Shown piece after piece: positions 11,270-20,760 of a stretch of 64,000 nt of DNA. The first letter of the stretch is position 1. Each line of letters begins with the position of its first letter. The notes beneath the pieces are model-generated. The model was not told the origin of the DNA. It worked only from the letters and a program-made list of their open reading frames with translations, and ran no database searches. Source of the DNA: Methylomarinum sp. Ch1-1 (GTDB taxonomy: Bacteria; Pseudomonadota; Gammaproteobacteria; Methylococcales; Methylomonadaceae); NCBI RefSeq assembly GCF_030717995.2, contig NZ_CP157743.1:1054001-1118000 (forward strand), written 5' to 3'. The translations under genes were made by a program, and so were the position numbers.

Positions 11270-12700
11270 TCAACCCTTAATGCAGATCATCGGCTCCAGG
11301 CGGGCCACTTTACGGGCCAATCCTGCCAGCTCGGCGATATCGACGACGCTGTCGACATCTTTATAAGCCGGTGGCGCTTCTTCGGCGACCCCCCGCATGG
11401 ACTGGCTGCGGATAATGATGCCCTGAGCCGCCAGCGTTTCGATCAGCGTTTTACCCCGCCATTGTTTGCTGGCCTGGCGCCGGCTCATCGCCCTCCCGGC
11501 GCCATGACAGGCCGAACCGAACGCCCGTTTCTCGCTGTCTTTGCAGCCGCACAAGATATAAGAGCTAGTGCCCATCGAGCCGCCTATCAACACGGGTTGA
11601 CCGACGGCTTGGAACACCGGCGGCAAATCGGGATGGCCGGGGCCGAACGCGCGGGTCGCGCCTTTGCGGTGGATGAACAGGCCCTTTTTTTTGCCGCCGA
11701 TTTCATGTTGTTCCAGCTTGCAGGTATTATGCGAGACATCATAAAGCAGGCTTAGATGGGCATCGGGAAAAATGCCGGCGACAGCCTGGCGGGTCAAATG
11801 GGTAATGATCTGACGATTGGCCAAGGCGCAGTTGATGCCGGCCCGCATCGCGCCAAGATACTGGTTACCCAACGACGAATCCAGCGGCGCACAGGCCAGT
11901 TCCCGGTCGGGCAGCGCGATGCCGTGCTGCGGAGCGGAGACCGCCATCTGTTTCAAGAACTCCGTGCCGATCTGGTGGCCTAGCCCCCTGGAGCCGCAAT
12001 GTATGCTGATGACGACGGCATCGGTTTGCAAACCGAATACCTGGGCGGCGTCCTGATCGAAGATTTCGGCAACCCGTTGTACTTCCAGATAATGATTGCC
12101 GGAGCCGAGGGTGCCCATCTCATCTTTTTGCCGTTCTTTGGCTCTGGCGGACACATAGTTCGGTTCGGCGCCGGCCATCTTGCCATGCTCTTCGATGCGT
12201 TCCAAGTCCTGGGGTTCGCCGTAACCTTGCGCCAGCGCCCATTGTGCGCCGCCTTTCAGCATGCCTTGCATGGTCTGATGATTAAGGTGAATGCGCCCTC
12301 TGCTGCCGACCCCGGCCGGAATCATCCGATACAAGGCGTCCGCCAGCGCCTGTTTATGGGCTTGCAGGTCGTCGGTGTTGAGACCGGTATGCAAGGTGCG
12401 CACGCCGCAGGATATGTCGAAGCCTACGCCGCCGGCCGAGACTACGCCGCCCAGCTCCGGATCGAAGGCGGCGACCCCGCCGATCGGAAAGCCGTAACCC
12501 CAATGCGCATCGGGCATCGCATAGGCGGCCTCGACGATGCCCGGCAACATTGCGACATTGCTGAGTTGTTCGTAGACCTTTTGATCCATCTGCTGCAGCA
12601 AGTGGGCGTCGGCATAAATGACGGCCGGCACCCGCATCCTGCCATGAGGCGGAATTTCCCAACAGGTTTCATCGCGTTGTATAAATTGACTGGTATCCAT
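11270..12700 (-). CDS. rtcB: RNA ligase RtcB (3'-phosphate splicing ligase)
   Basis: 476 aa. It joins RNA 2',3'-cyclic phosphate or 3'-phosphate ends to 5'-OH ends using GTP and Mn2+. Visible motifs are 'MPDAHWGYGFPIGGVAAF', 'GGVGFDISCGVR' (metal-binding Cys), 'LGSGNHYLEVQ' (metal His), 'IHCGSRGLGHQ' and 'CHGAGRAMSRRQA', whose His is the guanylated residue. A GGGGGAAA ribosome site precedes the ATG. Its activator, archease, is encoded just upstream in the same direction. Confidence 0.96.
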   Translation of the reverse strand: MDTSQFIQRDETCWEIPPHGRMRVPAVIYADAHLLQQMDQKVYEQLSNVAMLPGIVEAAYAMPDAHWGYGFPIGGVAAFDPELGGVVSAGGVGFDISCGVRTLHTGLNTDDLQAHKQALADALYRMIPAGVGSRGRIHLNHQTMQGMLKGGAQWALAQGYGEPQDLERIEEHGKMAGAEPNYVSARAKERQKDEMGTLGSGNHYLEVQRVAEIFDQDAAQVFGLQTDAVVISIHCGSRGLGHQIGTEFLKQMAVSAPQHGIALPDRELACAPLDSSLGNQYLGAMRAGINCALANRQIITHLTRQAVAGIFPDAHLSLLYDVSHNTCKLEQHEIGGKKKGLFIHRKGATRAFGPGHPDLPPVFQAVGQPVLIGGSMGTSSYILCGCKDSEKRAFGSACHGAGRAMSRRQASKQWRGKTLIETLAAQGIIIRSQSMRGVAEEAPPAYKDVDSVVDIAELAGLARKVARLEPMICIKG

Positions 12701-12741
12701 CGCTTTCCCCCGTTAACTCGAATCATTGCTGCCTTATCGGA

Positions 12742-13176
12742 TTAGACATCGACGATGCATTGCGCCACCCACAAGCCATCGGCTTGTCGATAGACGCGCA
12801 GCTCGGTAAAGGTTGCGCCTTTGATTTCCACGGCTGGCTGGTGTCTTTCTCGATCAATGGCTTCGCCGTAGGCCGTTGCCGATAATTTGCCGTCTTTGAT
12901 GTTGACCCGGTATTGTTTGAACAATAACCGATGGATCGCCATTTGGTAAACCAATTCATTTATCCAGTCGAGAAACAACAGTTCAACATCGTCTGCCGCG
13001 CATGCGATGGCGATCGCTTGATCCGCCGCAATCAGCTTGGGTTCGGCGATCACGGCGGTCATCGCCACGGCGGCCTGTTCAAAGGCCTGGTCAAGTTCCC
13101 GCGCTACGCCGCGTATGCCGATGTCGGCGTCATGTTCGAAATGTTCCCAATAAGGCGAGGCGGCAGACTTGTTCAT
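12742..13176 (-). CDS. Archease (RtcB cofactor)
   Basis: 144 aa from the ATG at 13176. A TTG 45 nt further upstream is possible but adds a non-family leader. It has the archease pattern: N-terminal 'EHFEHDADIGIRG' with the metal-binding His-Asp, then 'ELLFLDWINELVYQ' and C-terminal acidic end 'VAQCIVDV', which ends the protein in the conserved Asp-Val. Archease speeds RtcB guanylation and turnover. It is the first gene of the archease-rtcB-DUF72 operon. Confidence 0.92.
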   Translation of the reverse strand: MNKSAASPYWEHFEHDADIGIRGVARELDQAFEQAAVAMTAVIAEPKLIAADQAIAIACAADDVELLFLDWINELVYQMAIHRLLFKQYRVNIKDGKLSATAYGEAIDRERHQPAVEIKGATFTELRVYRQADGLWVAQCIVDV

Positions 13177-13447
13177 TGCTGGCGGTTGCAGTGGATGATG
13201 ACTGGAAACATAATAAACCAATGCGTTGACCGTTGAATAATATTGTTAGAGGGGGCAAGCAGAACCTTTACCTCAATCGATTAAATTTCGGCTGCGCTGG
13301 ATGAACTTTTATCGCCTTTGTAACATATTACGGTTAAACTGAATGCACATGATATGGTCATAGTCTATTCACTATCCAGCCATTCCCTTAAAACGCTCAA
13401 ATGGGAATTGCTGTTCGCTATCGATGTATTAAATAGGAGACAGGACG

Positions 13448-13963
13448 ATGAACGAACATTTACAGTTGGTCAGAGAGTTTCATTCCGCTTATTCAATACC
13501 GCAGGCCGAATTCGGCCAACCCGAACCGTTGGCGGATATGCGCATCATTGCCCGTGAGGCTTTGTTGATGGAAGAGGGGAGCGAACTGTTCAACGCTTTC
13601 AAACGAGGCGAGATGGCCGATATCTTGGCCGGTCTGGTGAACCTGGGCTATGCCGCATTGACCGGTGTCGCACTGCAGGGCGCCGATGTCGAAGAGGCTG
13701 ACGCTTCTAGAAAACATGATCGCTTGGTGATCGCGATCGTACGCAGCCTGTCCGATAAGATTAACCAATGTTCATCGGGGAAAAGCACGGATTATTCAGC
13801 GCTTTACCGTATGTGTGAACAGTTGGCGAGGGATTTTCTCAATGCCGATTTCGACAAGGGCTTTCGAGTCGTTCATGACAGTCGCATGGCGGCGCTGGAA
13901 GAACATCCGCATCCTTCCCGACATTTTAAAACGCCGGACTTGAGTGATTGTCTGTTTGAATAA
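13448..13963 (+). CDS. Phosphoribosyl-ATP pyrophosphohydrolase-like (MazG superfamily) protein
   Basis: 171 aa with a TAGGAGA ribosome site. The all-alpha NTP pyrophosphatase pattern is visible: 'LLMEEGSELFNAFKRGEM' (ExxE helix) and 'DILAGLVNLGYAAL' (second metal helix, D/N). Such proteins hydrolyse nucleoside triphosphates or phosphoribosyl-ATP. This one is standalone, away from his genes, so a nucleotide-pool role is as likely as histidine synthesis. The C-terminal 50 residues are less typical. It ends 3 nt from the convergent CBS gene. Confidence 0.75.
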   Translation: MNEHLQLVREFHSAYSIPQAEFGQPEPLADMRIIAREALLMEEGSELFNAFKRGEMADILAGLVNLGYAALTGVALQGADVEEADASRKHDRLVIAIVRSLSDKINQCSSGKSTDYSALYRMCEQLARDFLNADFDKGFRVVHDSRMAALEEHPHPSRHFKTPDLSDCLFE

Positions 13964-13966
13964 TCG

Positions 13967-14689
13967 TTACTGTTTTTCCGCGACCAGGTCGAGTACGATG
14001 CTGCTGGTCAGTTTGTCGCGATCGATGATGCCGATGAAGTAACCGTCTTCATCGATGACCGGCAGTTCCGACAAGTTTTTATGGGCCATTTTTTCCAGTA
14101 CTTCACGTTTATTGCTGTCGCTGGAAATTGCGCTGCTGATCAGGCCCTTAATCGGCTCGAGGTCGTTGGTTTCGATCAAGTTGACGATGTCGACCTTGTT
14201 TGCGCGCAATTGCTCGTAAAAGGGTCTGGCCGAAACCAGCGCGCTGAATTTGCCGGCATCGTCGATGAAGACGACATAGCGGAAAAAGTCGTGTTGCGTG
14301 AGTTGCTTAAGGTATTCCATGATGACGGGGCCGTAGTAATAGCCCTTGCGGCCCAGTTGCAGAGTCATCGCCGGAATCCGGTTCCTGATGAAATTCTGAA
14401 TGGCGTCGTAGCTGCCTTTCTCATCGCTGGACAAAACCTCCGGCGTGATTTTGCTGCCGTGAATTTTCAGCGAAAACGGACGGGCAACCGCTTCTCGTAG
14501 CTTGAAGGCCACGCCGAAGCCGCTGAGTTCGGCCAGTTGCCCGGAAGACAGCAGCCAGATGATAGTCGGCGCCAAGGCGATGGCAATCCATGAACTTTCA
14601 ATTTTGAAACCGCCGTTGATGCGGGCGTTAAGCAGGGTAATCAGCAACAGGATGCCGAAAAAGGAAAGAAGCAGTAACCAAAGCCGCAT
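13967..14689 (-). CDS. Membrane-anchored CBS domain protein
   Basis: 240 aa. Two N-terminal membrane helices (about residues 1-20 and 35-52) are followed by a linker and a tandem CBS region: a first motif around 'FFRYVVFIDDAGKFSALVSA' and a clear C-terminal one, 'LSELPVIDEDGYFIGIIDRD'. CBS pairs bind adenine nucleotides and regulate attached domains. No catalytic domain is visible, so it is probably a sensor or adaptor at the inner membrane. Confidence 0.8.
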   Translation of the reverse strand: MRLWLLLLSFFGILLLITLLNARINGGFKIESSWIAIALAPTIIWLLSSGQLAELSGFGVAFKLREAVARPFSLKIHGSKITPEVLSSDEKGSYDAIQNFIRNRIPAMTLQLGRKGYYYGPVIMEYLKQLTQHDFFRYVVFIDDAGKFSALVSARPFYEQLRANKVDIVNLIETNDLEPIKGLISSAISSDSNKREVLEKMAHKNLSELPVIDEDGYFIGIIDRDKLTSSIVLDLVAEKQ

Positions 14690-14778
14690 GATGAATTCCT
14701 CCGCTTTTTGAAAAAAGTATACAGCACTGCCAGAATAGTCACCATGACCTTGATCGGAAATAGATATTAGGAGACGCC

Positions 14779-15366
14779 ATGTCGGGTTTTTTCGCGACCA
14801 TCAATCGGCTTAAATACATTCAGCGCTGGGGGTTGAAGCGCAATTCGGTCGATGAAAATGTCAAAGAGCATTCTTTCGATGTCTGCGTCATAGCCCATCT
14901 GTTATGCGCGATCAAAAATGAATATTACGGCGGCGCCATCGATCCCGGCGAAGTGGTGCTGGCGGCGCTTTATCATGACGCTCATGAAAGCATCACCGGC
15001 GATTTGCCGACGCCGATCAAAAGATTCAACCGAGAAATTTTCGCCGGCTACAAGGATATTGAAGCGGTCGCCGCACAAGCGTTGATCGATACGCTGCCGG
15101 ACCAGCTGAAAGACGATCTGTTCAATTATGTGACCGAGTCTTGCGATCTGGAGGTCATGGAACTGGTCAAGGCGGCCGACACCATCAGCGCCTATGTTAA
15201 ATGCGTCGAGGAAATCCAGGCCGGCAATCAGGAGTTCAAGGATGCGATGGATGAAATTGAAAAACGCCTGAACGCCATCGACTTAGCGGAAGTGGACTAT
15301 TTCAGAAAATATTTTCTGCCCGAGGTGCATTTGACGGTCGACCAACTTTACGAGGCTGGTCAATGA
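14779..15366 (+). CDS. yfbR: 5'-deoxynucleotidase, YfbR-like HD-domain phosphohydrolase
   Basis: 195 aa, usual length for YfbR. The protein starts 'MSGFFATINRLKYIQRWGLKR', followed by 'ENVKEHSFDVCVIAH' and the HD motif 'ALYHDAHESITGDLPTPIK', with the later metal Asp in 'VKAADTISAYVKC'. It dephosphorylates deoxyribonucleoside 5'-monophosphates and helps tune dNTP pools. A TTAGGAGA ribosome site precedes the ATG. It follows a MazG-like gene on the same strand two genes upstream. Confidence 0.92.
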   Translation: MSGFFATINRLKYIQRWGLKRNSVDENVKEHSFDVCVIAHLLCAIKNEYYGGAIDPGEVVLAALYHDAHESITGDLPTPIKRFNREIFAGYKDIEAVAAQALIDTLPDQLKDDLFNYVTESCDLEVMELVKAADTISAYVKCVEEIQAGNQEFKDAMDEIEKRLNAIDLAEVDYFRKYFLPEVHLTVDQLYEAGQ

Positions 15367-16367
15367 CGGGGCACCCAGGCAAATGTTGTCGGCGGGAAAA
15401 AGCGGTCTGGAATTGTCGGCGCCGATTGGCCGTCTATCGGCATAGGCCAATGAAGATAAAATGCCTAAACCGGCAGCGTTGTTGGTTTAAATAACGTAAC
15501 TATTCAGTATCTTTCAGTGTTTAGGCAGTAGGTCATTGATTTCTCAAGCCGGACGGAGTTTGCAACTCCGTCCACAACCTTTCTCAGCCCTATCGATCCC
15601 GCGCTCTGCGGTACGGTACGCTGGAGCATCCCTGGCTGGGTTTCCACGCAGAGCATGTGAACCATATCGGGAAGCACCAAGGTCGCATTGTCCATGCCCT
15701 TGCGCCTTGGCGCATAGCGACCAAACCGAACGCAAGGGAGCGGGTTATGTGACAATCACCGGCAACATAGCACGATTGTCCTGCCGAGATCACAAACATA
15801 CGTATTGAATCAAGGCGCTGGTGAGTCGACCTTGGGTCAGGGCTACCTCATTAAATGAATGAGTGGCAAAACAGAAAATTAGCTACAAATACGCCTAAAG
15901 TAAGTTAAACGTTTAGGGTGTGTTAAATAACCCGCCCCAATTTTGCCCTGGTGGCGGTTTTTGGCGGCTTGCTTCGCGAAGCCGCCCTACGTTGGCGGAT
16001 CCGCTGCGCTTGATCCGCCCTGCCCGCATCGGTTTTGATGCGCTTCACGGTGTTCGACATATCCGAAGGCAAGACGGTGCTTTGCGTAGGAGCGCCGCCC
16101 TCGGCGCGAAAAGCCGCTATGCGAAATGCAGGTCAGCGAGGTCCTGAACGATTCAACCGTGACTAGAGTAAGTTAAACGTTCGGGGCGGGTTAAATAACC
16201 CGCCCCGCCCTGAGGGATGACGCGATATTAACCAATCTGTTGATTCAGGTATTTTTTAATGAGGGAGCCCTGGTCCTTGTTTGTCGTCATTTTAATCTCT
16301 GCGACTATTGCGATTGCCTTGATAAATTCGCTTATAATCTCTGCATAAATAAAAAGGGGGGAAGGGG
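15367..16367. repeat. One-kilobase gene-free region with dispersed repeats
   Basis: No convincing coding sequence. 15545-15760 is GC-rich and repeat-like, with several restarted open frames on both strands, none with a family pattern. 15841-15880 is the inverted copy of 826-858. 15930-16135 is the inverted copy of the GTAGGGCGG repeat at 360-790. Two near-identical 'GTAAGTTAAACGTT(T/C)(A/G)GGG' copies flank the latter (about 15900 and 16170), which suggests a mobile or amplified unit. The A+T-rich 16300-16350 segment probably contains the promoter of the next gene. Confidence 0.6.
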
Positions 16368-17090
16368 ATGCCGGTCGATATTCTGCTGACTGTCCTGGCG
16401 ACATCGGTGATACAGTCAATTTTCGGGGTGGGGGTGCTGCTGTTTGGCACGCCTTTGTTATTGTTGTTGGGCTATGATTTTGTCAATGCGCTCAGCATTC
16501 TGTTGCCGATTTCGATCGCGATCAATTCCCTGCAGATTCTCAAACATTACCGCTATATCGATGGCGACTTTTTCAGGCATGTATTGATATATACGATTCC
16601 TTTTGTGGTTTTGTTTCTATTTATCGCCACCTCCAGCAGCATCAACATCGGCTTGTTAATCGGCGCATTTTTGATTTTTGTCGCGTTGAAAAGCTTTTTC
16701 CCGGCGGTGGAAACGATGCTGCAAACCTTGGTGAGATATGAGAAGGCCTATCTGGCGGCAATGGGGATTGTCCATGGCCTGACTAATCTGGGCGGCGCCT
16801 TGCTGACGGCAATCGTGCATGGCAAGCAATATGACAAGAATACCACTCGCGTCACCGTTGCGGTCTGTTACGCTACCTTCGCGTTATTCCAGCTGGCCAC
16901 GTTGCTGGCCTTAGGGAGTGAGTTCGAACTGAGCTATGCGCAAAATGCGACTTTTTTACAAGTTGGCGTTATTGTATTTTTGCTGACTGAAGAAATAGTC
17001 TACAGTGGTATCGATAATAATAAATACAGTAAATTTTTCGCGGCCTTTTTGCTGGCCTCGGGGCTTTTACTGATAACAAAATCTATATGA
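16368..17090 (+). CDS. TSUP family (TauE/SafE-like) membrane transporter
   Basis: 240 aa, about eight hydrophobic segments, with the TSUP half-repeats ('SVIQSIFGVGVLLFGTPLLL' and 'GIVHGLTNLGGALLTAIV'). Family members export sulfite, sulfoacetate or other organosulfur anions. Substrate cannot be inferred here because no sulfur genes are adjacent. A strong purine-rich ribosome site (GGGGGGAAGGGG) precedes the ATG. It lies 7 nt before the DUF502 gene. Confidence 0.83.
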   Translation: MPVDILLTVLATSVIQSIFGVGVLLFGTPLLLLLGYDFVNALSILLPISIAINSLQILKHYRYIDGDFFRHVLIYTIPFVVLFLFIATSSSINIGLLIGAFLIFVALKSFFPAVETMLQTLVRYEKAYLAAMGIVHGLTNLGGALLTAIVHGKQYDKNTTRVTVAVCYATFALFQLATLLALGSEFELSYAQNATFLQVGVIVFLLTEEIVYSGIDNNKYSKFFAAFLLASGLLLITKSI

Positions 17091-17097
17091 GGAATGC

Positions 17098-17679
17098 ATG
17101 ATGAGACAAATATTCAATTATTTTTTAATCGGCGTGTTGGCGTTTATTCCGATCGTCGTGATTTTACAGATTGTCTGGTTTGTCAAAGACCGGTTCGCCG
17201 ACCTGTTCAGGATGGTATACGGTTATTATGAAAATTATGGCGTGACTTTTAGTCTGTTTGTCGTCAGTTTCGCGTTATTTGCCTATGTCGGTTACCGGGT
17301 CAGTCTGGGACGATTCTCGATTATTGCGGGCATAGATGCGGTGATCCATCGTATTCCATTATTGAACACCATTTACCGGGTGACTAAGAAGCTGGTCAAC
17401 ATGCTGTCCGGCCATGAAAAGCACAAAGCCCGTGAAGTGGTCTATATCGAATATCCTAAAGAAGGTTTATGGGTGCCGGCCTACGTGACCAATCGGGAAA
17501 ACGACCGCTACATCTTGTTTGTGCCGACCTCGCCCAATCCGACCTCGGGTTTCACCTTGATCGCGCATGAATCTAGGGTGCACAAATCGCAAATGAATAT
17601 CGAGCAGGCGACCAGTTTCATCATTAGCATCGGCTCGGATTACGATAAGGCGATAGAGGCCAACGACCTGCCTAAATGA
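17098..17679 (+). CDS. DUF502 family membrane protein
   Basis: 193 aa. Two N-terminal membrane helices (about 5-27 and 48-68) are followed by the conserved DUF502 soluble part: 'RIPLLNTIYRVTKKLVNML' and 'FVPTSPNPTSGFTLI'. The role of DUF502 is not settled. It sits between two transporters with a 4-nt overlap to the symporter downstream. An alternative ATG lies one codon further in. Confidence 0.88.
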   Translation: MMRQIFNYFLIGVLAFIPIVVILQIVWFVKDRFADLFRMVYGYYENYGVTFSLFVVSFALFAYVGYRVSLGRFSIIAGIDAVIHRIPLLNTIYRVTKKLVNMLSGHEKHKAREVVYIEYPKEGLWVPAYVTNRENDRYILFVPTSPNPTSGFTLIAHESRVHKSQMNIEQATSFIISIGSDYDKAIEANDLPK

Positions 17680-19013
17680 AGCTGTTGGAAGCCTGGTTAA
17701 GCCAGCTCAGCGCGATCGTATGGGGGCCAGTGATGCTGGCCCTTTTGTTAGGGATAGGCTTTTTTCTGACCCTAGGGCTAAGAGCCTTTCCGTGGCTGTT
17801 CGCGCCCAGGGCGGTGCTGTTTTTGTGGCGCAGCCGAAAAGACAGCCAGAATGGCGACATCACGCCATTTCAGGCGCTGATGACGGCATTGTCGGCCACC
17901 ATCGGCACCGGCAACATCGCCGGCGTGGCCACCGCGATCGTCATGGGCGGGCCGGGCGCGGTGTTTTGGATGTGGTTGACGGCCTTGTTCGGCATGGCCA
18001 CGAAATACGGCGAAGCAGTGCTGGCGGTCAAATACCGCGAGGTCGATGAGCTGGGTCAGCATGTCGGCGGCCCGATGTACTATATCAAAAACGGCCTGGG
18101 CAAAAATTGGCTGTGGCTGGCCTGGCTGTTTGCGCTGTTCGGGATGCTTGCCTCCTTCGGGATCGGCAACATGGTGCAGGCCAACTCGGTGGCCGATGCG
18201 ATTGAAACCCAGTTCGCCATTCCCGATTGGGTCAGCGCGGTGGTGATGACGGTGCTGAGCGCCGGGGTCATCATCGGCGGAATCAAGCGCATTGCCGAAG
18301 TGGCGGCGATGCTGGTGCCGTTGATGGCGCTGAGCTATGTAATCGCGGCGGTGGTCGTGCTCGCGCTGCACTATCAACAGGTGCCGGAGGCGTTATCGTT
18401 GATTGTCGACAGCGCCTTCAACGGCACGGCGGCGATGGGTGGCTTCGCCGGCGCCAGTGTCTGGGCGGCGATACGCTTCGGAGTGGCGCGGGGGATTTTT
18501 TCCAATGAAGCGGGCCTGGGCAGCGCGCCGATCGCTCATGCGGCGGCGCAAAACAAGGACCCGGTTCAGCAGGGCATGGTGGCGATGCTCGGCACCTTGA
18601 TCGACACGCTGGTCGTGTGCAGCATGACGGCGCTGGTGATCATCATCAGTGGTGTCTGGCAGGACGGCGAAAATGGAGCCTCATTATCGACCCTGGCATT
18701 TGCAAGCAGTTTGCCCGGCTGGGGCGGTTATATTGTCGTTTGCGGTTTGTCGGTATTCGCCTTCACGACGATATTAGGCTGGAGTTATTATGGCGAGCGT
18801 TGCGCCGAATTTCTGTTCGGAGTCAAGGTTATCGGTTTTTATCGTCTGCTCTGGCTGATCGCGATACCCGTCGGCGCGCTGGGCAAGCTGACTCTGGTCT
18901 GGCAACTGGCCGATGTCATGAACGGCTTGATGGCGATTCCCAATTTAATGGCGCTGGCCTTGTTGAGTCCGGTCTTGTTCAGGTTGACCAGAGCTTACTG
19001 GAAAACCGCGTAA
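17676..19013 (+). CDS. Alanine/glycine:cation symporter (AGCS family)
   Basis: 445 aa with about ten membrane helices. Family signatures are 'LSATIGTGNIAGVATAI', 'GPGAVFWMWLTALFGMATKY' and 'ARGIFSNEAGLGSAPIAHA'. AGCS proteins import small neutral amino acids with Na+ (sometimes H+). In a cell with a possible sodium-coupled ATPase this is compatible with Na+ cycling, but that link is inference. It overlaps the DUF502 gene by 4 nt. Confidence 0.93.
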   Translation: MKLLEAWLSQLSAIVWGPVMLALLLGIGFFLTLGLRAFPWLFAPRAVLFLWRSRKDSQNGDITPFQALMTALSATIGTGNIAGVATAIVMGGPGAVFWMWLTALFGMATKYGEAVLAVKYREVDELGQHVGGPMYYIKNGLGKNWLWLAWLFALFGMLASFGIGNMVQANSVADAIETQFAIPDWVSAVVMTVLSAGVIIGGIKRIAEVAAMLVPLMALSYVIAAVVVLALHYQQVPEALSLIVDSAFNGTAAMGGFAGASVWAAIRFGVARGIFSNEAGLGSAPIAHAAAQNKDPVQQGMVAMLGTLIDTLVVCSMTALVIIISGVWQDGENGASLSTLAFASSLPGWGGYIVVCGLSVFAFTTILGWSYYGERCAEFLFGVKVIGFYRLLWLIAIPVGALGKLTLVWQLADVMNGLMAIPNLMALALLSPVLFRLTRAYWKTA

Positions 19014-19038
19014 AGCTTTCGTAAATTTTATCAGCGAC

Positions 19039-19749
19039 ATGCAACAGCATTTCATATTACAAAACTGGGCGGTCTGGCCGCCCTTGCTGCCGAATCCGGA
19101 ACAGGATGCGCTTAGGGAAAAGGCGTTGTTGGCAACCGTGCCGAAGATGTTGAAACGGCGCTTGAGTCCGTTGGCTAAAACGGTGTTTTGCGCCGCCAAT
19201 CAGTGTATCGATGAAGCCTGGATGGCGCCGACGGTATTCAGCTCCAGTCATGGCGAACTGGCCAAGTCTTTCGCGATGCTGGAAACGCTGCAAGCCGGCG
19301 AGGAAATTTCCCCGACCGCCTTCAGCCTGTCGGTGCACAACGCCATTGCCGGGCTGTTTTCGATGGCCTGGCGGAATAAACTGCAAAGCACCGTCGTCGC
19401 CCCCGGCGAGGAGGGCATGGCGCCGGGATTCATCGAAGCCTTAGGGCTGTTGCAGGAGGGCGCTGAGCAGGTTTTGCTGGTGTTTTATGATGAGCCGCTG
19501 GTCGATTTTTATCCTTCCGCGCCGTTCAAGGTCTCGATGGATCAAAGCTGCGCGCTGGCTTTGCGTATCGCCGGTCAGGGGGAAGGACAGCGGATGACGA
19601 TGTATTCATCGCCGGCGAGCGGGAACGATGGCGAGCAAGCCTTACAGTTACCGGCTTTCATTCGTTTTTTGGCCGACTCGCAAACCGAACTGATCGTAAA
19701 AACGTCGCGCCACAGTTGGTGTTGGGAGAAAGATGGGCAAACAGATTGA
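19039..19749 (+). CDS. Beta-ketoacyl synthase chain-length-factor-like protein (ApeC-like)
   Basis: 236 aa, matching the short ketosynthase-like protein (Ketoacyl-synt_2 type) that opens many aryl polyene clusters. It shows 'FSSSHGELAKSFAMLETL' and 'PTAFSLSVHNAIAGLFSMAW', where a ketosynthase would have its Cys and His motifs, but no catalytic Cys, so it is probably a non-catalytic partner. It is the first gene of a string of eleven same-strand genes with overlaps. A promoter probably lies just upstream or within the symporter gene, since the gap is only 25 nt. Confidence 0.78.
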   Translation: MQQHFILQNWAVWPPLLPNPEQDALREKALLATVPKMLKRRLSPLAKTVFCAANQCIDEAWMAPTVFSSSHGELAKSFAMLETLQAGEEISPTAFSLSVHNAIAGLFSMAWRNKLQSTVVAPGEEGMAPGFIEALGLLQEGAEQVLLVFYDEPLVDFYPSAPFKVSMDQSCALALRIAGQGEGQRMTMYSSPASGNDGEQALQLPAFIRFLADSQTELIVKTSRHSWCWEKDGQTD

Positions 19750-20515
19750 TTATGGCTGGCGGTTGTTTGCGACCGGTCTTAGCTTCGCCGTGTTCGGCAT
19801 CGGCGGTTTTTTGCTATGGGTTCTGGTTTTTCCGCTGTTGAATAGCCTTCCCGTCCATCGGGAACGAAAGATTCGGCGAGCGCAAAAGTGCGTGCAGCTC
19901 AGTTTTTATTTTTTTATCGGCTTCATGCACCGAATCGGCGTCATGACCTACCAAATTACCGGCCTGGAAAAGCTTAATCGGCCCGGCCAACTGATCGTCG
20001 CCAATCACCCGACCTTGGTCGATATCGTCTTTTTGATCAGCAGGATTCCGGCGGCAAACTGCATCGTTAAGGAAAAGTTATGGCATAATCCCTTTACCAA
20101 GGGCCCCATCATCAACGCCGGATATATCAGCAATGGCGATCCGGAAAAAATGATCAACGACTGCGTCGACTGTCTGCGTAGGGGCGGCACGATGATTATT
20201 TTTCCCGAAGGCACCCGCTCGGTTCCGGGCAAAGCTTACAAATTTCAGCGCGGCGCGGCGGCTATCGCCTTAAAGGCCAATGCCATCGTGACGCCCGTTA
20301 CCTTGAGTTGTGTTCCCAGCACACTGACCAAAGCCGAGAAATGGTATCAGATTCCGGAGCGCCGTTTTCATTTGGCAATGCGGGTCGGAGATGATATGGT
20401 GCTGGACGATTTTCAGGCGATGGAGCCCAAAACACTGGCCGTCCGTCGTTTTAACCGCTATTTACAGGACTATTTTAGCCAACAAAGAGAACGCTATGAG
20501 CAGTTTGGAGAATGA
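19733..20515 (+). CDS. 1-acylglycerol-3-phosphate acyltransferase-like protein (ApeD-like)
   Basis: 260 aa. One N-terminal membrane helix, then the PlsC fold with the catalytic 'NHPTLVD' (HX4D) and the 'FPEGTRSVPGK' substrate motif. It transfers an acyl chain, probably from one of the ACPs encoded next, to a glycerol- or sugar-like acceptor. It overlaps the preceding gene by 17 nt and the first ACP gene by 20 nt. Confidence 0.87.
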   Translation: MGKQIDYGWRLFATGLSFAVFGIGGFLLWVLVFPLLNSLPVHRERKIRRAQKCVQLSFYFFIGFMHRIGVMTYQITGLEKLNRPGQLIVANHPTLVDIVFLISRIPAANCIVKEKLWHNPFTKGPIINAGYISNGDPEKMINDCVDCLRRGGTMIIFPEGTRSVPGKAYKFQRGAAAIALKANAIVTPVTLSCVPSTLTKAEKWYQIPERRFHLAMRVGDDMVLDDFQAMEPKTLAVRRFNRYLQDYFSQQRERYEQFGE

Positions 20516-20753
20516 ATTAAAACACCTCATTATTGAATCGCTGGACTTGGAGGATATCGGCGTAGACGACATAGACAGTCAGGAAGCCCTTTTTAATGAA
20601 GGGCTGGGATTGGATTCGATCGATGCGCTGGAATTGGGGTTGGCTATCAGAAAAAAATATAATGTCCGGATCGATGCGGAAAAAGACGATGTGGTGAAAA
20701 TATTCGCCTCGGTCGCCGCGCTGGCTGAATTTATAGAATCTGAACGGAACTGA
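20496..20753 (+). CDS. Acyl carrier protein 1 (ApeE-like)
   Basis: 85 aa from the ATG at 20496. The phosphopantetheine attachment serine is in 'LGLDSIDALELGLAI', the standard ACP motif. It is acidic and helical as expected. It carries the growing acyl or polyene chain. The longer open frame to the left lies inside the acyltransferase gene and is not used. Confidence 0.92.
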   Translation: MSSLENELKHLIIESLDLEDIGVDDIDSQEALFNEGLGLDSIDALELGLAIRKKYNVRIDAEKDDVVKIFASVAALAEFIESERN

Positions 20754-20760
20754 GGATAGT

